In this document: positions 11,567 to 23,596 of the stretch, in pieces
Position numbering within the stretch: the first letter of the stretch is position 1
Layout: each line of letters begins with the position of its first letter
NCBI GenBank assembly: GCA_964036155.1
Contig: OZ038422.1
Location: forward strand, 37,595,201 to 37,659,200
DNA length: 64,000 bases
Direction of reading: 5' to 3'
DNA from: Diploscapter coronatus
Lineage: Eukaryota > Nematoda > Chromadorea > Rhabditida > Rhabditidae
Translations under genes and position numbers: made by a program
Notes under the pieces: model-generated
What the model was told of the DNA's origin: nothing
The model's database searches: none
The model's input: the letters and a program-made list of their open reading frames with translations, nothing else

Positions 11567-13184
11567 TGATCTCTTTTCATTTCAAAACGAAGTTTTGACT
11601 ATTAAAAATATCTGCAGAATCCGAAATAACATGCAAGTAATTCGTGTTCAACGTGGTCGATTGATGTTGGTGGACTTTTTAGTGAATTTTGTAAGGCACA
11701 ATGATCACATCCAAATTCTGTCTTCGTTTACAGACAACCATTTAGTCCCCAAGTGGTGATTATCATCGTGCTGGAATATATAATGAATTTTTTCGTTCAA
11801 AACGAAACGACCGCATTTCGAAAAACAATTCATTTCTCTAACAGCACCCACTTTTATGGAAAGCATCATATACCAAAATGTTTCTAATGAACTGGGCTAT
11901 AATAATATGCAATAAAATCGGGTACCATTTGCGTTTTACGAACGTGCTGATCGAAAGTGTCGGAAAAGTTTGTCAATGAAAGTTGTTTATCTCATCGAGA
12001 CGAAGCGTTTGATACCAAATTTGACAAATTGACGCTTTTTGAATTTTCGAGTACGACATTCTCTACAACGTAAACAACGCGCGCCCGAGCTCCAGGACCG
12101 CGATTTTCGGATTTCCCACCCTCGATTACATTACTAGGGACCATTTCCAGAAAAATAATTTTGGGGCTGTACCGTCTTTCCCAGTAATGCTTCACTTTTG
12201 TATAGAATGGTCGATATGTCGACGTCAAAATTCGATTTTTCGTCGTCAATCAGACGTTAGAATGACTTGTCTATCAATTTTCTGCGTTTTTGTGCAAAAA
12301 AAAAGAATTTCAATTTTTGACTTCAGAATCCTCAGTCGACTTATTCGGAGAAATTTTGAGATATTCCGAAAAGTCGAAATGCTATTTTCAAGAGGCTGTC
12401 ACGAAAATTTTTGTTAATAAAAAATTCCAAATTTGTATATTTTTAGAAAGTACTCATCAAGTGCTATCTACGTACAAATTTTGAGCATCTCTACTATTCA
12501 TTTTCATACTCTAATTTTGTCTCGAAAATGAGATATTTGGACTTTCAAACTACCGTAACTCGCTAATATCGGAACCAAAATCGACATTCTTTTTTTTAAT
12601 CGACGTGGAATGGCGAGCTCTACAACATATTAAAAATGGTGTCACCAAAAATCGTTTTAACGAAAGTTATTTCCGAAAAATCACTTTTTTCGAACTTTGG
12701 AGTACTGTAGCTCCGCCCCCATATGTCGAAAATGGCTGAGTTTCTACGCCCCACAATGCGACCCATAGGCCTCTCGATTAAAAAAAAACCCGATCGGAAA
12801 CGAATTAAAAATTGTCAAAAAAAGCCGGAACAACTGATTTCGTCACAAAGATCACAAAACACCACTTTTTGAACATGACCTATGTCGATATCTCGGCCCC
12901 CGATATAGTTTCGACCCCGGAAACTACCCCAGGGTTTTCGACCACGCTGAACACGAATCTGACATCGAAATCAGCTTTTGAAATCAACCAGAATGAGTTT
13001 TGCATCGATTTTTATGGTCAAACTGTCACGCATTGTTAAAAGCGAATACAACCTCCGCCGGCCGCCTTCGGCGGCCGGCTGATTCATATTCTAGAAAATC
13101 TACTCGCAGTTCCTTTACCATCAAAATACGGCATAATTTGTTGCCATCGACTTGTTTTATTTGATGAATCATACTTTTATGAAG
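11567..13184. other. Intergenic region, old repeats, no gene
   Basis: The stretch consists of patchy GC-variable sequence with phrases such as AGCTCCGCCC that recur elsewhere in the window. Short open frames on both strands have no coding character. The GC-rich hairpin at 13057-13079 lies at its end. Confidence 0.4.
13057..13079. repeat. Perfect GC-rich hairpin
   Basis: Ten bases (GCCGGCCGCC) at 13057-13066 pair perfectly with 13070-13079 around a TTC loop. All stem bases are G or C within AT-rich surroundings. Its function is unknown; it may belong to a repeat element. Confidence 0.7.
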
Positions 13185-13366
13185 TGTAAGGAAATAGATA
13201 CTGCACACTGTTTGCATCTCTCCTCTCCTAAGCCCAACCTCCTCGAAATAGCATTATGCCCTGAAGAGATAGCAAAAAAAAGGAAGAAGGAAATAGCGAG
13301 GGAGAAGAAGAGACGTAGTTCGTGCAAAATCGAGTTGCAAAGAGTATGCAATATCTACTTCCTCAC
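13185..13366. mobile_element. MITE family B, complete copy
   Basis: The left end (TGTAAGGAAATAGATACTGCA) and the right end match as inverted repeats of about 21 bp with three differences. The interior has a purine-rich run (AAAAAAAGGAAGAAGGAAATAG). A related copy starts at 16873. It encodes nothing recognisable. Confidence 0.7.
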
Positions 13367-13439
13367 AGTCCATAATTGTTATTGCCAATTCTACCGAAAA
13401 GCCATCTCTAGAACCGACCTTATAATTAGTTTGCCCGAG

Positions 13440-13640
13440 TTTTAAAGGGCGGAGTCACTTTATAGGCGCAACTCGTGCCTATAAATACGCCCCTTTCGTC
13501 GTTAATTTTTTCATTCAGTTTTACCCACGCCCTACTGTCCTCCACCTTTGTACCAGGTATTACTGTATTAAACGAGTGCTAGTCAATAAAGGATTCGTAA
13601 TATTCCGTGCAGTGCGAGTTACTAGCAGAGAACTATAACT
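13440..13640 (+). promoter_or_regulatory. LTR-like promoter and polyadenylation region
   Basis: A strong TATA motif (CCTATAAATACGCCCC, about 13478-13493) is followed about 95 bases later by AATAAA near 13586 and a GTGCAGTGCGAG-type segment. This is the order seen in the U3-R-U5 of a solo LTR. No internal retrotransposon genes are present, and the LTR ends could not be fixed. Confidence 0.35.
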
Positions 13641-15237
13641 AAGGTCTTCTTAAACACCACCCACACACACCCCATTTCTCGTCTGCATAAAATATCAACT
13701 TTTCAAATTTCATTGTTTTGAGTCAAAATGAGATTCATTCCACTCAGAATTTTACGCCGATTACGAATATGCAGTGATCTTATCACTGATAAGGGTGATA
13801 AGAGCTCATTTTTAGTTATTTTAATTCGGATTATGAAAATAAGAGTTGTGGATCATTTCCAACTCAATTTTATCACTGTATTATTAGTGATAAGAAATGA
13901 TAATGTTCTAGCCGCAGCGGAGACGCCTACGTGCCCTAGCCGAAGGCAAGTGAGCAGCTGTGAAACGGCCGTGAGCGCAGCCTTCGAGTTTCATTCGATA
14001 TGTATGAATGCATACTGGATCGAACTTCTATCACTTATGAACTCCCATTTTGCCAAAGTAAGATAATTATATTAATAACGTCAAAAATTAAGCTTATTTA
14101 AATAATAGAACTTGGAAATAGTACATGGCACCTACAGGCATTTTATTACACACTAACTGATTTTGGAGCTGGTATGTAATTATAGTTTATACCTTACTAA
14201 AATAAGTACCAACAATAAGTATTAATATTGAACATGTTGACATGAAGTTTGTATAAAGTTCAAATCTTATAAATTCAGTTATTCAATTAAAATTAGCTTA
14301 TTTAGGCACGCGGTTTTATTTCGATCCACTAAATTACAACAATACATTTCTTTACTTATCTATAATACCACTGATACTAATGATACGTATGAAAAGAGCC
14401 CTTAATAAAGTCAGCGGGAAATTCACGACATTTGAAAGGCTCCTATCGATAGAAGTAACCTTCAAGATAGTTACAATAATTAACCACTGTATAATGGTAA
14501 ATTGATTTACTAACTAATCGTATTGAGATGATATCGTGAGGCCCGAAATAAGAGTGGGTTCAATGTGCCGCACGATCATTTATTTTAGGCCATCAAGAAA
14601 GGAATATTGTGTTGAAATGAGAGAGAAAAACAGAAAGCTGCCTATTCGCACTCTTTCTCTGCGCTTTCACCCACTCATTGATCGGAGCAAGCGATATCTA
14701 TTTTGATTATATTATATAAATAAATCGACGTTTCCATAAGAAAATGAAATACCGTCAATCCTCTAATAGAAGTCCTCGGGTTTCTATTGTTCAACCCCTC
14801 AAAAATCGAATATTTTCAAACCATTATAACTCTTCATCTATACATCGTAGAGACTCGAAATCAAAAGTAAATATGCTTCAAATACTCAAAATAAAATGAT
14901 AAAACTCTTCCCAAGATGATTGAGTAGGGTAATGAGTAGTTCGGGAAATCCGAGGGGGCTTCAATTAGAGGATTTATGGTATCGCTTAAATTAAGAATGT
15001 TGTTACGGACTACATATTATTGAAGATTACATGTTGTGGTACATATCGATATGATAATGTAAGTAGTTTAAAGTCGATTAGAATATTTTTATTTTGGCAT
15101 TAATTCATGGTATTTAGTTGCTTCCTCTGTTTATCAAGGGTGAAAAACACTCATTTTCAAGCATCGGTAAACTTATTTCATGTGCTCTGGCCCTTCATCG
15201 ATCGTTTATTTTTGCTAAGTAAATATTAATACTCTCG
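13641..15237. other. Non-coding region with a GC-rich island
   Basis: A 112-codon frame at 13728-14066 (+) is open, but its second half crosses a sharp GC-rich island (about 13910-13985, GCCGCAGCGGAGACGCC and onward) that looks inserted; coding is doubtful. At 13776-13803 TTATCAC/GTGATAA units form short palindromes. The rest is AT-rich apart from the MITE at 14749-14982. Confidence 0.35.
14749..14982. mobile_element. MITE family D with CCTCTAAT termini
   Basis: The left end (ATACCGTCAATCCTCTAATA) and the right end (ending AGAGGATTTATGGTAT) are inverted repeats of roughly 40 bp with mismatches, both followed inward by a CCTCGG-type block. A relative with the same termini lies at 58628-58880. 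No coding capacity. Confidence 0.65.
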
Positions 15238-15401
15238 ATTATAAATGAGAGAGGTACTGCTATCGAGCGACCCCTCTTTTTTGTTTAGCCATATGCGTAC
15301 TCGATTTGCGTTGTCAACGCGAGGAGAGAGGGCGAAGACGATGAAACAAAAAGGGGCGAGATGGAGGGTCTCTCGCTAGCAATACCTCTCTCGTTTATAA
15401 T
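15238..15401. mobile_element. MITE family C with GAGAGAGGTA termini
   Basis: The left end ATTATAAATGAGAGAGGTA and the right end ending CTCTCTCGTTTATAAT pair as inverted repeats over about 36 bp with four mismatches. The inner parts also pair partly (TTTTTTGTTT against AAACAAAAAGG). The whole 164-bp element could fold into one hairpin. No coding capacity. Confidence 0.75.
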
Positions 15402-15415
15402 GGTAAGTTTCTTCG

Positions 15416-16297
15416 GTGGGCATACCGAATTTGCAACTAAATAATTACCTAGAATGCTTTAGCCCATCAAATGACAAAATATTAAACCTAATAAAACGAT
15501 TATTTAAAATAGTCTTTATTGCATATATTGCTGTGGCATGCTTTTATTTAATATGCTGTGTAATTTTATATTATTTTATCCACTTCGAATATTCAAGATA
15601 TAACCAGAGATTCAGGATTTCCTATCAAATATTCTTATTAGCAGTAAATTTATTCTGTATTTTGCTACGTAATTAGTTGTGAAATATTACAGGCTAAAAT
15701 TTTTGATAATTCAAATCGGTTCGTAAATGGAATAAACATTATTAGTATTTCGACAAATACAACATTCATATTGGTTAAAATTCGGAAGCATTACAGTCAA
15801 ATGACTACATTAAAGAAAAAAGATGAGACTGGTCTGAATAGACGTCTAATAACTCATGTATGATGATTTATAATAAGATTTATGCTTATGAGATATTATG
15901 CATACAAGGCTTAATTATATATACAAATATTTAGGTCATATGTGAAATTGTCACAAATAACATAGAACATTTTGTTATGTTCATGGCAGATATGGCTGCA
16001 TATGATATATTTGATGCTATGCAGATGACAGAAGATGGCTTTCCATATAATATTATAGCGACCTCAATAGTAATTAATAAATTTGTTCTCCATATATTGA
16101 AGAAAAATGGGCACGTGTTTCAGATTATATTAAGCGATATGCAGTCTTATGGACCAATATTTCAAACAATCACTCTATACTTCTTAATCAAAAAGGCAAT
16201 AAAGGCGAGTTTATCAATAATTATCACAAACATGAATACGTTTAGCGCCTCGAAAATCAAGCCAAGGAAAAGCAGAAAGTACAGAAAAATCGAGTAG
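15416..16297 (+). CDS. Small multi-pass membrane-protein candidate
   Basis: Three AT-rich exon-like frames join in phase: one through about 15650 containing FIAYIAVACFYLICCVILYY, one at about 15693-15857 (GINIISISTNTTF then MTTLKKKDE), and one at about 15935-16297 ending SRKYRKIE with a stop. The first has an obvious hydrophobic helix; the others have weaker ones. The chain resembles part of a nematode chemoreceptor, but no class motif is visible and the start is uncertain. The C-terminal end is strongly basic. The lack of upstream exons and the isolation among repeats suggest either a small membrane protein or a decaying receptor. Confidence 0.35.
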
Positions 16298-17568
16298 TTC
16301 CTAGAAGAGAAGTCATAAATATTGCAGTAATTGATAGTTTTTAATATATGAGTGATCAGCATTGATTAAAAATGATTAATTTCAATTATCTCATTCGGCA
16401 CTTTCCATATTTGTGCCATTATTTATCATTTATTTGCCATTGTGAAATGTGTAATTCATATATGTATTTTCGAAATCAAATAAATTGTCTGAATGATAAA
16501 CTTAATGAGCACCTTAGCAAGTTAGATTGAAGACTTACTTTTTATGCGATACTCAGATCAAAAATCAATATAATTTGTATCTGAAAGTTTTTAAAGCCGT
16601 ATCAAATTGTCGTTGAATGCATCAATTATTAAAATTGCCACTTTTGCTTTCGACAATGAACTGAAAAACGAGGAAAATAGTTGAATTGGTCAATTGCACT
16701 ACAATTAAATTTTTTCGAATCTTTAGTTAATTACCTACATACAATCGGTACGTCAGTATTCTGTATCTATCCTTCGATATAGACTGAAATAAAACTAGAA
16801 TTTAGTTGGTATGAACAAAGTATGGCTGTGCTATCATGCACAGTTGCAACTTATAATTTACATATTATAGATTGAGGAAGTAGATATTGCACACATTTTG
16901 CATCTCTCCCCTCCTAGGCTCAACCCCCTCGAAATAGCATGCGCCCTGAAGAGACGGAAGAGATAGGAAAGAAAAGAAGAAGGAAATAGCGAAGAGGAGA
17001 AAGGGCAGGGCACTGAGCACGAACTTGAACATGATTTTATTTACATTCTAGAACAAGTTACAAGACTTCATTTAATAAAAATCTTGTATAGCAAATATTA
17101 TAAGGAAAAATGCTATCACATTATCCAAACCCTACCCCTACCCTCTTCTATCTTATTCTGTATTCTTTAAACTAATAGATGCGTGGGTACTTTTCATATT
17201 TATGTTTCGAATATTGATCATTTTCGAAAGAGAAGTCTTCTATTAAATTGAGCTTTGTATCTTATTATAGAATAAAAACTAGCTTCATATCCGAATTCGA
17301 CGCCCTCGATTACCTCTATATATCTGCTCTATATGTCCAACTCATTAGCACCCATATACTTGGAATATACCAAAAAACTTCTTGAATTCTTTAAAAATCA
17401 TGAATTCTGCAATTTTGAGCTACCGTAATTCACTCTTCTCTCTTCAACTATTGACAATGAGTACGGCGTAACGAACGAGCCTCTTCACTCCTCAAATTCG
17501 TTCTTTTGATCTATTTCGTTTAAATTTAGATAATTTTCTTCGAAATTTTATCATTTTTGCTTCAGAAG
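16298..17568. other. Intergenic region upstream of the M3 gene
   Basis: The stretch contains the truncated MITE at 16873-17010 and AT-rich spacer. A TTCAG site at 17561-17565, three bases before the next gene's ATG, is a likely trans-splice acceptor. Confidence 0.4.
16873..17010. mobile_element. MITE family B, truncated copy
   Basis: The segment starts TGAGGAAGTAGATATTGCAC, like the ends of the complete copy at 13185-13366, then shares its CATCTCTCC, CCTCGAAATAGCAT and GAAGAAGGAAATAGCGA blocks. The right terminal repeat is missing. Confidence 0.6.
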
Positions 17569-20500
17569 ATGCCCATCTTCGTGGGCCGTCCCATGCCCAT
17601 TGCCAAGTTCTTCACACGAAGTCTGCAATGTCGATATCTGTCAAATCATGTGAGTTTTTGCATTCCTCTTTCTACTTGTTTCAATTATTTTCCTCAGACA
17701 AATTTGAAACGTGCAAATGCGAGCAGTCTGCAAGTACAGCAGAAGAGAAGCATTCTGTTTCGAATGGGCAATGAGCGACCGAAGACAGTCGTTGGATATT
17801 ATGTCATGTAAGTAGAAAAGCTAAATGATTCATACAAAGTCGTGTGCAGTTAGACCTGCACAAAACTAGGGGAATTTCATTGTTTGAAGCTGATCTTTTT
17901 CAATCTTAAGAGCATCAAGGCAATTTTCCTCGAGAACTCCAATTGTAGATCACACTACTTTTGGTTCGAATGTTTTTCAAATAAATTTTTGACTTGCAGA
18001 TTCCCAGTGATCCCGGATGAGACGGTGGAGAACAACATTTTCGTGCGAAACATCGCGAAGAATGAGGACTGGCCCAAACTCGCCAGTGCTACGCCAAAGG
18101 TATAGATCTTTTCACTAAATTATTCATCGTCCATTTATTCCTATTTTCCAGGAGATGTACGAAGGCACAGTTCGAATGATCATGGAGTACGGAGCGACTG
18201 TGATGGAGCACATGGAATTCCTCGAGAAATGTTAGTTTTTCATTAAATCTTATCTATGTCACACAGTTTAAATCGAAATTGACCAACTTTTTTAATGAAA
18301 AATTTGAAATTAAAGTTGGCGTTGTTTAAATGTGAGGGAATAGCTATAATTTCCTATTCAAATTCAACGTTCTGAACTTATTAATCGGGGAATGTTTAGT
18401 GCCGAACGAGGAGAAGACGTTCGAGAATGTGGTGGAGCCGCTGCTGACGGAAGAGTACGAGATCAATTATGCATTCCAAACGCTGATGCTCAAGATGCTC
18501 ACTGACTGGCCCGAGGGCAGTCGCAAGCTGTTCGACGCTGACCTACATCATGTAAGCAGGATTCATTTTACTTTTATTTTCGTTGCAACAATTCAATCAC
18601 CATGACTCTTGGAATACTGCATACTGTTTGATGAGACTTCCCTATCCACGAATGAGTACCACCATCTAATAGAATTCTGAATTTTCTCATATTGCTATTT
18701 TTATATCAAATCCACTTTTGTATTAGAAAAGAAGCGCAGGGTATTGGATATTAAAGTTTTTTTTTCAATTTTCTATGCATTAATCATTTCAGATAAAAAT
18801 GACAGCAGCTCGTGATTACATGGAGAAGTTGACGCATCGAGTCTTCCAGGATTCCATCAAGGTTGGCTGCCTTTATGAATGAACTGACTGAATAAATGGA
18901 GTTGTTTGCAGCAATTGTACGAGACGAAGGAAGGTTTGACCGACTGGCAGCTCAGACTCATCGAGTGGTATCTTCTCGAGGTAATCCAATTTCAAATTTC
19001 CTTTATTTTCAACTCTTTATAGATAATTTCGTTCCGAGGCTTATTCTCCATTTTATTTCATTATTTTTTAATTTGTCATCACAATTCCCTAAATCGTCTA
19101 TTTGCAGATAAAAGCAAGTGGTCTAGACAAAACGGACAAGAAGTCGCGTCAGCTGATCGTGTCCTGGAATCGGTGGATCGACGACTATCGCAGCAAGTAC
19201 ATGTAAGAATTCAAACCTTATATTTCTAACGTAAAATTGATCCAGTAATTTACACGATTTTTATTGGTGAATTATTTAAAAGAAAAATAGGCACTGAAAT
19301 TTGATCTGGTTTAAAATTCTATGCAATTCAGTTCGAACACAATAGCTACAAATGACCAGGCGACATTTGTGCTGAATGAGCGAGGTGCGCTGGCCGACGC
19401 TCCTCCACACGTTCTCCAGAAACTGGCTATTGAACCGTAAGAAGTTCCTTTTCTTTATTTTATTATCATCGTGTTGAAACATTCACGCGGCTCTTACTCT
19501 CCTCATATTTCGTGAACCTCATTAACTTTATTTGCGAGTACTTTCCTTATATAATGATGAAAAGAAAAAAGAAGGAAAGAAATAGTTTGGAAGGAAGTTA
19601 CTCACTTCAAGACTATGGAGTAAAGTATTTCTTTCGGACATCTTCTTTATCTCATTTTCAGTGACAAATGGGAGACCGGCCCGTGGCGAGGCATTCTGAC
19701 TCCTCACTCGATCTTCCCGTTCATGCAGTACTGCGGGAATCGGCATCAGAGACAGGTTGCTTGGGAGCGATGGATCTCCAAGGCCTCTTTCGAGCACGAC
19801 TTCTACAACAACTCCGTCAACATCGAGGAGTTGAGACACAACAAGTCAGTAGTTATTTTAGCATTCATTTTGTGCAAGATATTTTATGAATGGTTCCGTT
19901 CAGTTAAAAAAACAATCCGTTCCGTTGTGCCGTATTAAAAAACTACTATTGTTTGACTTTATGATTTACAAAAACAAATGGTTTCAGCGAAGGCCTCGCC
20001 AAATTGCTGGGCTACCGAAGTGTGTCTGAACACAGACTCGCCAACAAAATGGCTGCGTCTCCAGAAACTGTGAGGAGCTTCCTCGACGCGTAAGGATTCT
20101 TTCTTTTTCTTCATTATTTTTAAATCCAATTTCAGCCTAACTCGTCGAATGCGCCCAGTTGTGTTGGATCGAAAAGAGGCCTGGACTGAATTCTCGCACA
20201 AGAAGGAGCTCTCTGCAGGACCTCTGTCCCCTGCTGACTTGTTCTACGTCTGCAGGAAAGAGGCTGAGGAACATTATGAGTGAGTTGTTATGCTTTGGTT
20301 GGAGCTACTAAATGCTATCATGTCATACGTTTATTACTCCATTCCATTCTTTATTCTCACATTTTTTTCTCAAAACTATTCAAATTGATGCTCCTTCATA
20401 GAGCTATTTTTAATTTCCGCAATAAATTCATTTTCAGCGTGAATCCCTTGGAATTGATGAACCACTTCCCGTTCTGGCCGACTTTCAAGAATACCTGCAG

Positions 20501-22889
20501 CATAATTTCGCATCTGTTCGGGCTCAAATTTAAGGTGATCATTCCTCCCTTTACATTGCTCATTCGAGTGTATTTTCATTTATTTTACTACAAATTCTCT
20601 AATGATATTATGAAATCACAACCAGGAAGCTTCTTCCTTGAAAAATCTTCCATGTTTTAATGAATTAAAGCCAATAACGAAACAGGATGAAAATTTGAAG
20701 TCCAAACTCGAAGAATGAACTGTAATTTTCCAAGAAAAAGTGTCAGAGAAGGATTCTTAAAGCTTCTCTCAAAATAGGAGGTACATTCCTAGGATATGAC
20801 AGCTATTGGATTCAGATGTGAATGACTTTCAATTTACTAGAAATCATTTTGTTCAGGACATTTCTGAAAACAGCGGTCTTGAAAGATGTCATCCGGAAGT
20901 GCGCATTTTCGCAGTGAGCGATGCAGCCTCGGGCGAGCATTTGGGGCGACTGTATGTGGATCCTTATGACAGGGAAACGAAGAGGGGAGGATGGAATACA
21001 CTGCTGGCTAGAAGTGGGCTGATTCTTCTTTCTTCTTTACCTTATTATTTTTTCTAATTTGCAGCAAATTCAAAGGACCGCGGTCTGGATCGACTAGTCT
21101 ATTTAATCGGTTCTGCAATCGCCCCCACCAGTGATAGTCCTTCGCTGCTTCATTACCAACAACTACAGCTGCTTCTCTTCAATGTGAGTCAATTTTATAA
21201 GTAGCCTTCAAATCGACTTGTTTATTTTCAAAATCTTCGAATATTGATTCTGCTAGCATTCCAATCCAGCTCTTTTCCTTCCGATTCTGTTCTCATATGG
21301 AGCATTACTTGAAATTTCTACAACTCATGCGTGTTATTTTGCAGTTGGGTCGTTGCGTGCAGTTGCTGTTGTCGAAATCGCCCTACCGCGACATAACCAT
21401 TCCTTGGACGCCCTACTACGCGTCCGACTGGGACGCGGCAGACATGTTCCCCATGTTCGTTCAGTTCTTCCTCTACAAGCCCAACCTCCTTCAATCACTC
21501 AGCTCTCCTCATATCGTAAGTGCTATTTGCTTTCTTTGACAAACTATTGAAAATGGTTTACTCATGCAAATTATGCAATGCTATTATTAGTACCGTGGAA
21601 AAACGAGTTATTGGACCTGTCGCGGGGGACAAAATGGTCGAGGCTTCCTCTTATCAGTCCTATTCGTTTTCAGTATGCAAAATCGAGAAAAATAAGCCTT
21701 TCCCATTATTCCCTGCGCCAGGTTGGGTAACCTCGTTTTTCCTAGTCACTAATAAATATTGAAGAAGACAATATCTTTGTCTCACCTTTTCTTCTATTCC
21801 AGCACATAAATAATTCATATTTAACATTTAATCATACGCATTAGTTCTTGAATGGACTTATGGATTTTCTGTGACCCTTTTATTTCACAAAAAAAACACT
21901 TGATTGAATTTGCAGAAAACGGGTAATATATTGGGTGAAGAGGCGTGGAACAGCGTCGCTCTGTCGCTGCAGCGGGCCACTCTGTGGGAATCGTATCGAA
22001 CTCTCTTCTGGTCCGATTTCGATTTGTCGCTCTACGAAATGGAGGATAGGAGGTTAAATTTTCAACATTGCTGAAAGAAATTCTGAATTATTGTTGTTTC
22101 TCCTGTATTCGGAATCTTGGAAGACGACGATTCTGAAATTTTCAAAGTCAAAAAGGGAAATTTCGTTCATCTTCAGATTTTCTAGAAAGAATATATGATG
22201 AGTGTTGTTTCAGGCAGCGATTCTGGCAGGATCTGTACAACGACATGACGAAGGAGTATTTCCCCTTCAAGAAGATGAAAAGTGACTACCAGCCCTGCTC
22301 CTTCATGCCGATCTTCGCAATTCAACCCAACATGTCCATGTATTATAGGAAGTTATGGACTGAGGTTGGTATATTTTTATTTTATTTCTTTGTGAAATGA
22401 AAATTCATGTACGTTTGATTATCTGTCAGACTAGTGATTATTGAATGGGATGCCAACTCGAATTTCACAATAAGAAGAATGAGTAGACAAAATTTCAATC
22501 AAATACGAGTGCATTTCCAGATGCTGGCATTGGACATTCACGAGACATTCGACAGCGAGAATGAAGAGCAGAAGACGGGAATGCGACTGAGGGAGACCAT
22601 TCTCGAAAAGGGGGCTGGCGACGTCGCCAAGGAACTCTACAGGAGATTCCAGGTGAAACTTAATGCTATTTTGTATCATCTAGCTTCATATCGATAATTT
22701 TTCATGAACGCCATTAAAATTAAAAAAAAAATTCTATGTATTTAAGATTCTTATTTAGCTTACTTCTCAGAATTTTCTTGATTGTCCAACTAAAATTTTC
22801 AGGGTCGTGATCCGAGTGTGGGTGCGATTTGCGATTTCTACGACCCGCCCACTTATGAATCCATTGAGGAGCAGCAGGCCAAAAGCTAA
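17569..22889 (+). CDS. M3-family (mitochondrial intermediate peptidase-like) protein lacking the active site
   Basis: Twenty exons in consistent phase from 17569-17649 to 22803-22889 give 779 residues. The start is three bases after a TTCAG site. The first about 25 residues are basic and lack acids (FTRSLQCRYLSN), fitting a mitochondrial presequence. The body matches the M3/MIPEP family: GSTRxxDLY-like loops, RGGWN, then SPSLL at the point where the family has SPTLLT...HEMGH. Aligned without gaps, the zinc and catalytic residues HExxH become F553, N554, L, G, R557, and the third zinc ligand Glu is Asp587. The rest of the fold through the C-terminal helices is retained, so this looks like a pseudo-peptidase under selection. 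The TFIIE-alpha gene follows 708 bp downstream on the same strand; I recall the same neighbours (ZK550.3, ZK550.4) in C. elegans. Confidence 0.85.
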
Positions 22890-23596
22890 GACTTCGAAAT
22901 GAGAATTGAAATATCGTTGAATCGCTGATGTTGAAAGTTTGACAATCTGTAAATAAGGAAGATTTTCAATTTCAATCAATCATCTTTGCGATTCAGCAAG
23001 TCTTCAGAACATAATCTAACGGGTTGACTTTTTCAATATCTCTCTTTGATTAAAGTCAATTTATCAGAATTGTATACATTTTAGAAACTAGTAAGTAGGA
23101 CTAAGCAAATTGACACAGACTCATTTGTTTGTTAGGCCTTAGAATTGTTGTTGTTTTATTTTATTTTTTTCGACGAAAAGAAATGTTCGCTGTTTGACTG
23201 AAAATGTAACCATGATGTTATTCGAGTAAAGCTTAATCGTTTTTCTCATTTTCTGACTATTAAATTTCAAAATTGGTAAGCAGAACCAATTGATATTTGA
23301 TTTTTGGAGAAGTGCAACTGCTATTTGTCGGAATATTGAAACCTTTTTTCTTTTTTATAATTGCACTCTGTTCTACCTCTGACTATGTTTCAACATTCTG
23401 AAAAACACATTGTACCGTCCCCTAATCGCAGGAGAATCTCATTGTCTCATTTTCTTCACACTATTTCTAGCCGAGATGCAGAAAAGTAGCACAAGGAAAA
23501 GGGAAAATGAAAAGATTGTTCTACCGTTAAAGGACAGAACGCAGTTACAAATAGTAATTGCCTTTGAGAATAAATGCAATTAGTTTAGGAAGTCTG

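Noticed and set aside
13057..13079. Rho-independent terminator
   Set aside because: The stem-loop resembles one, but this is nematode nuclear DNA and no T run follows.
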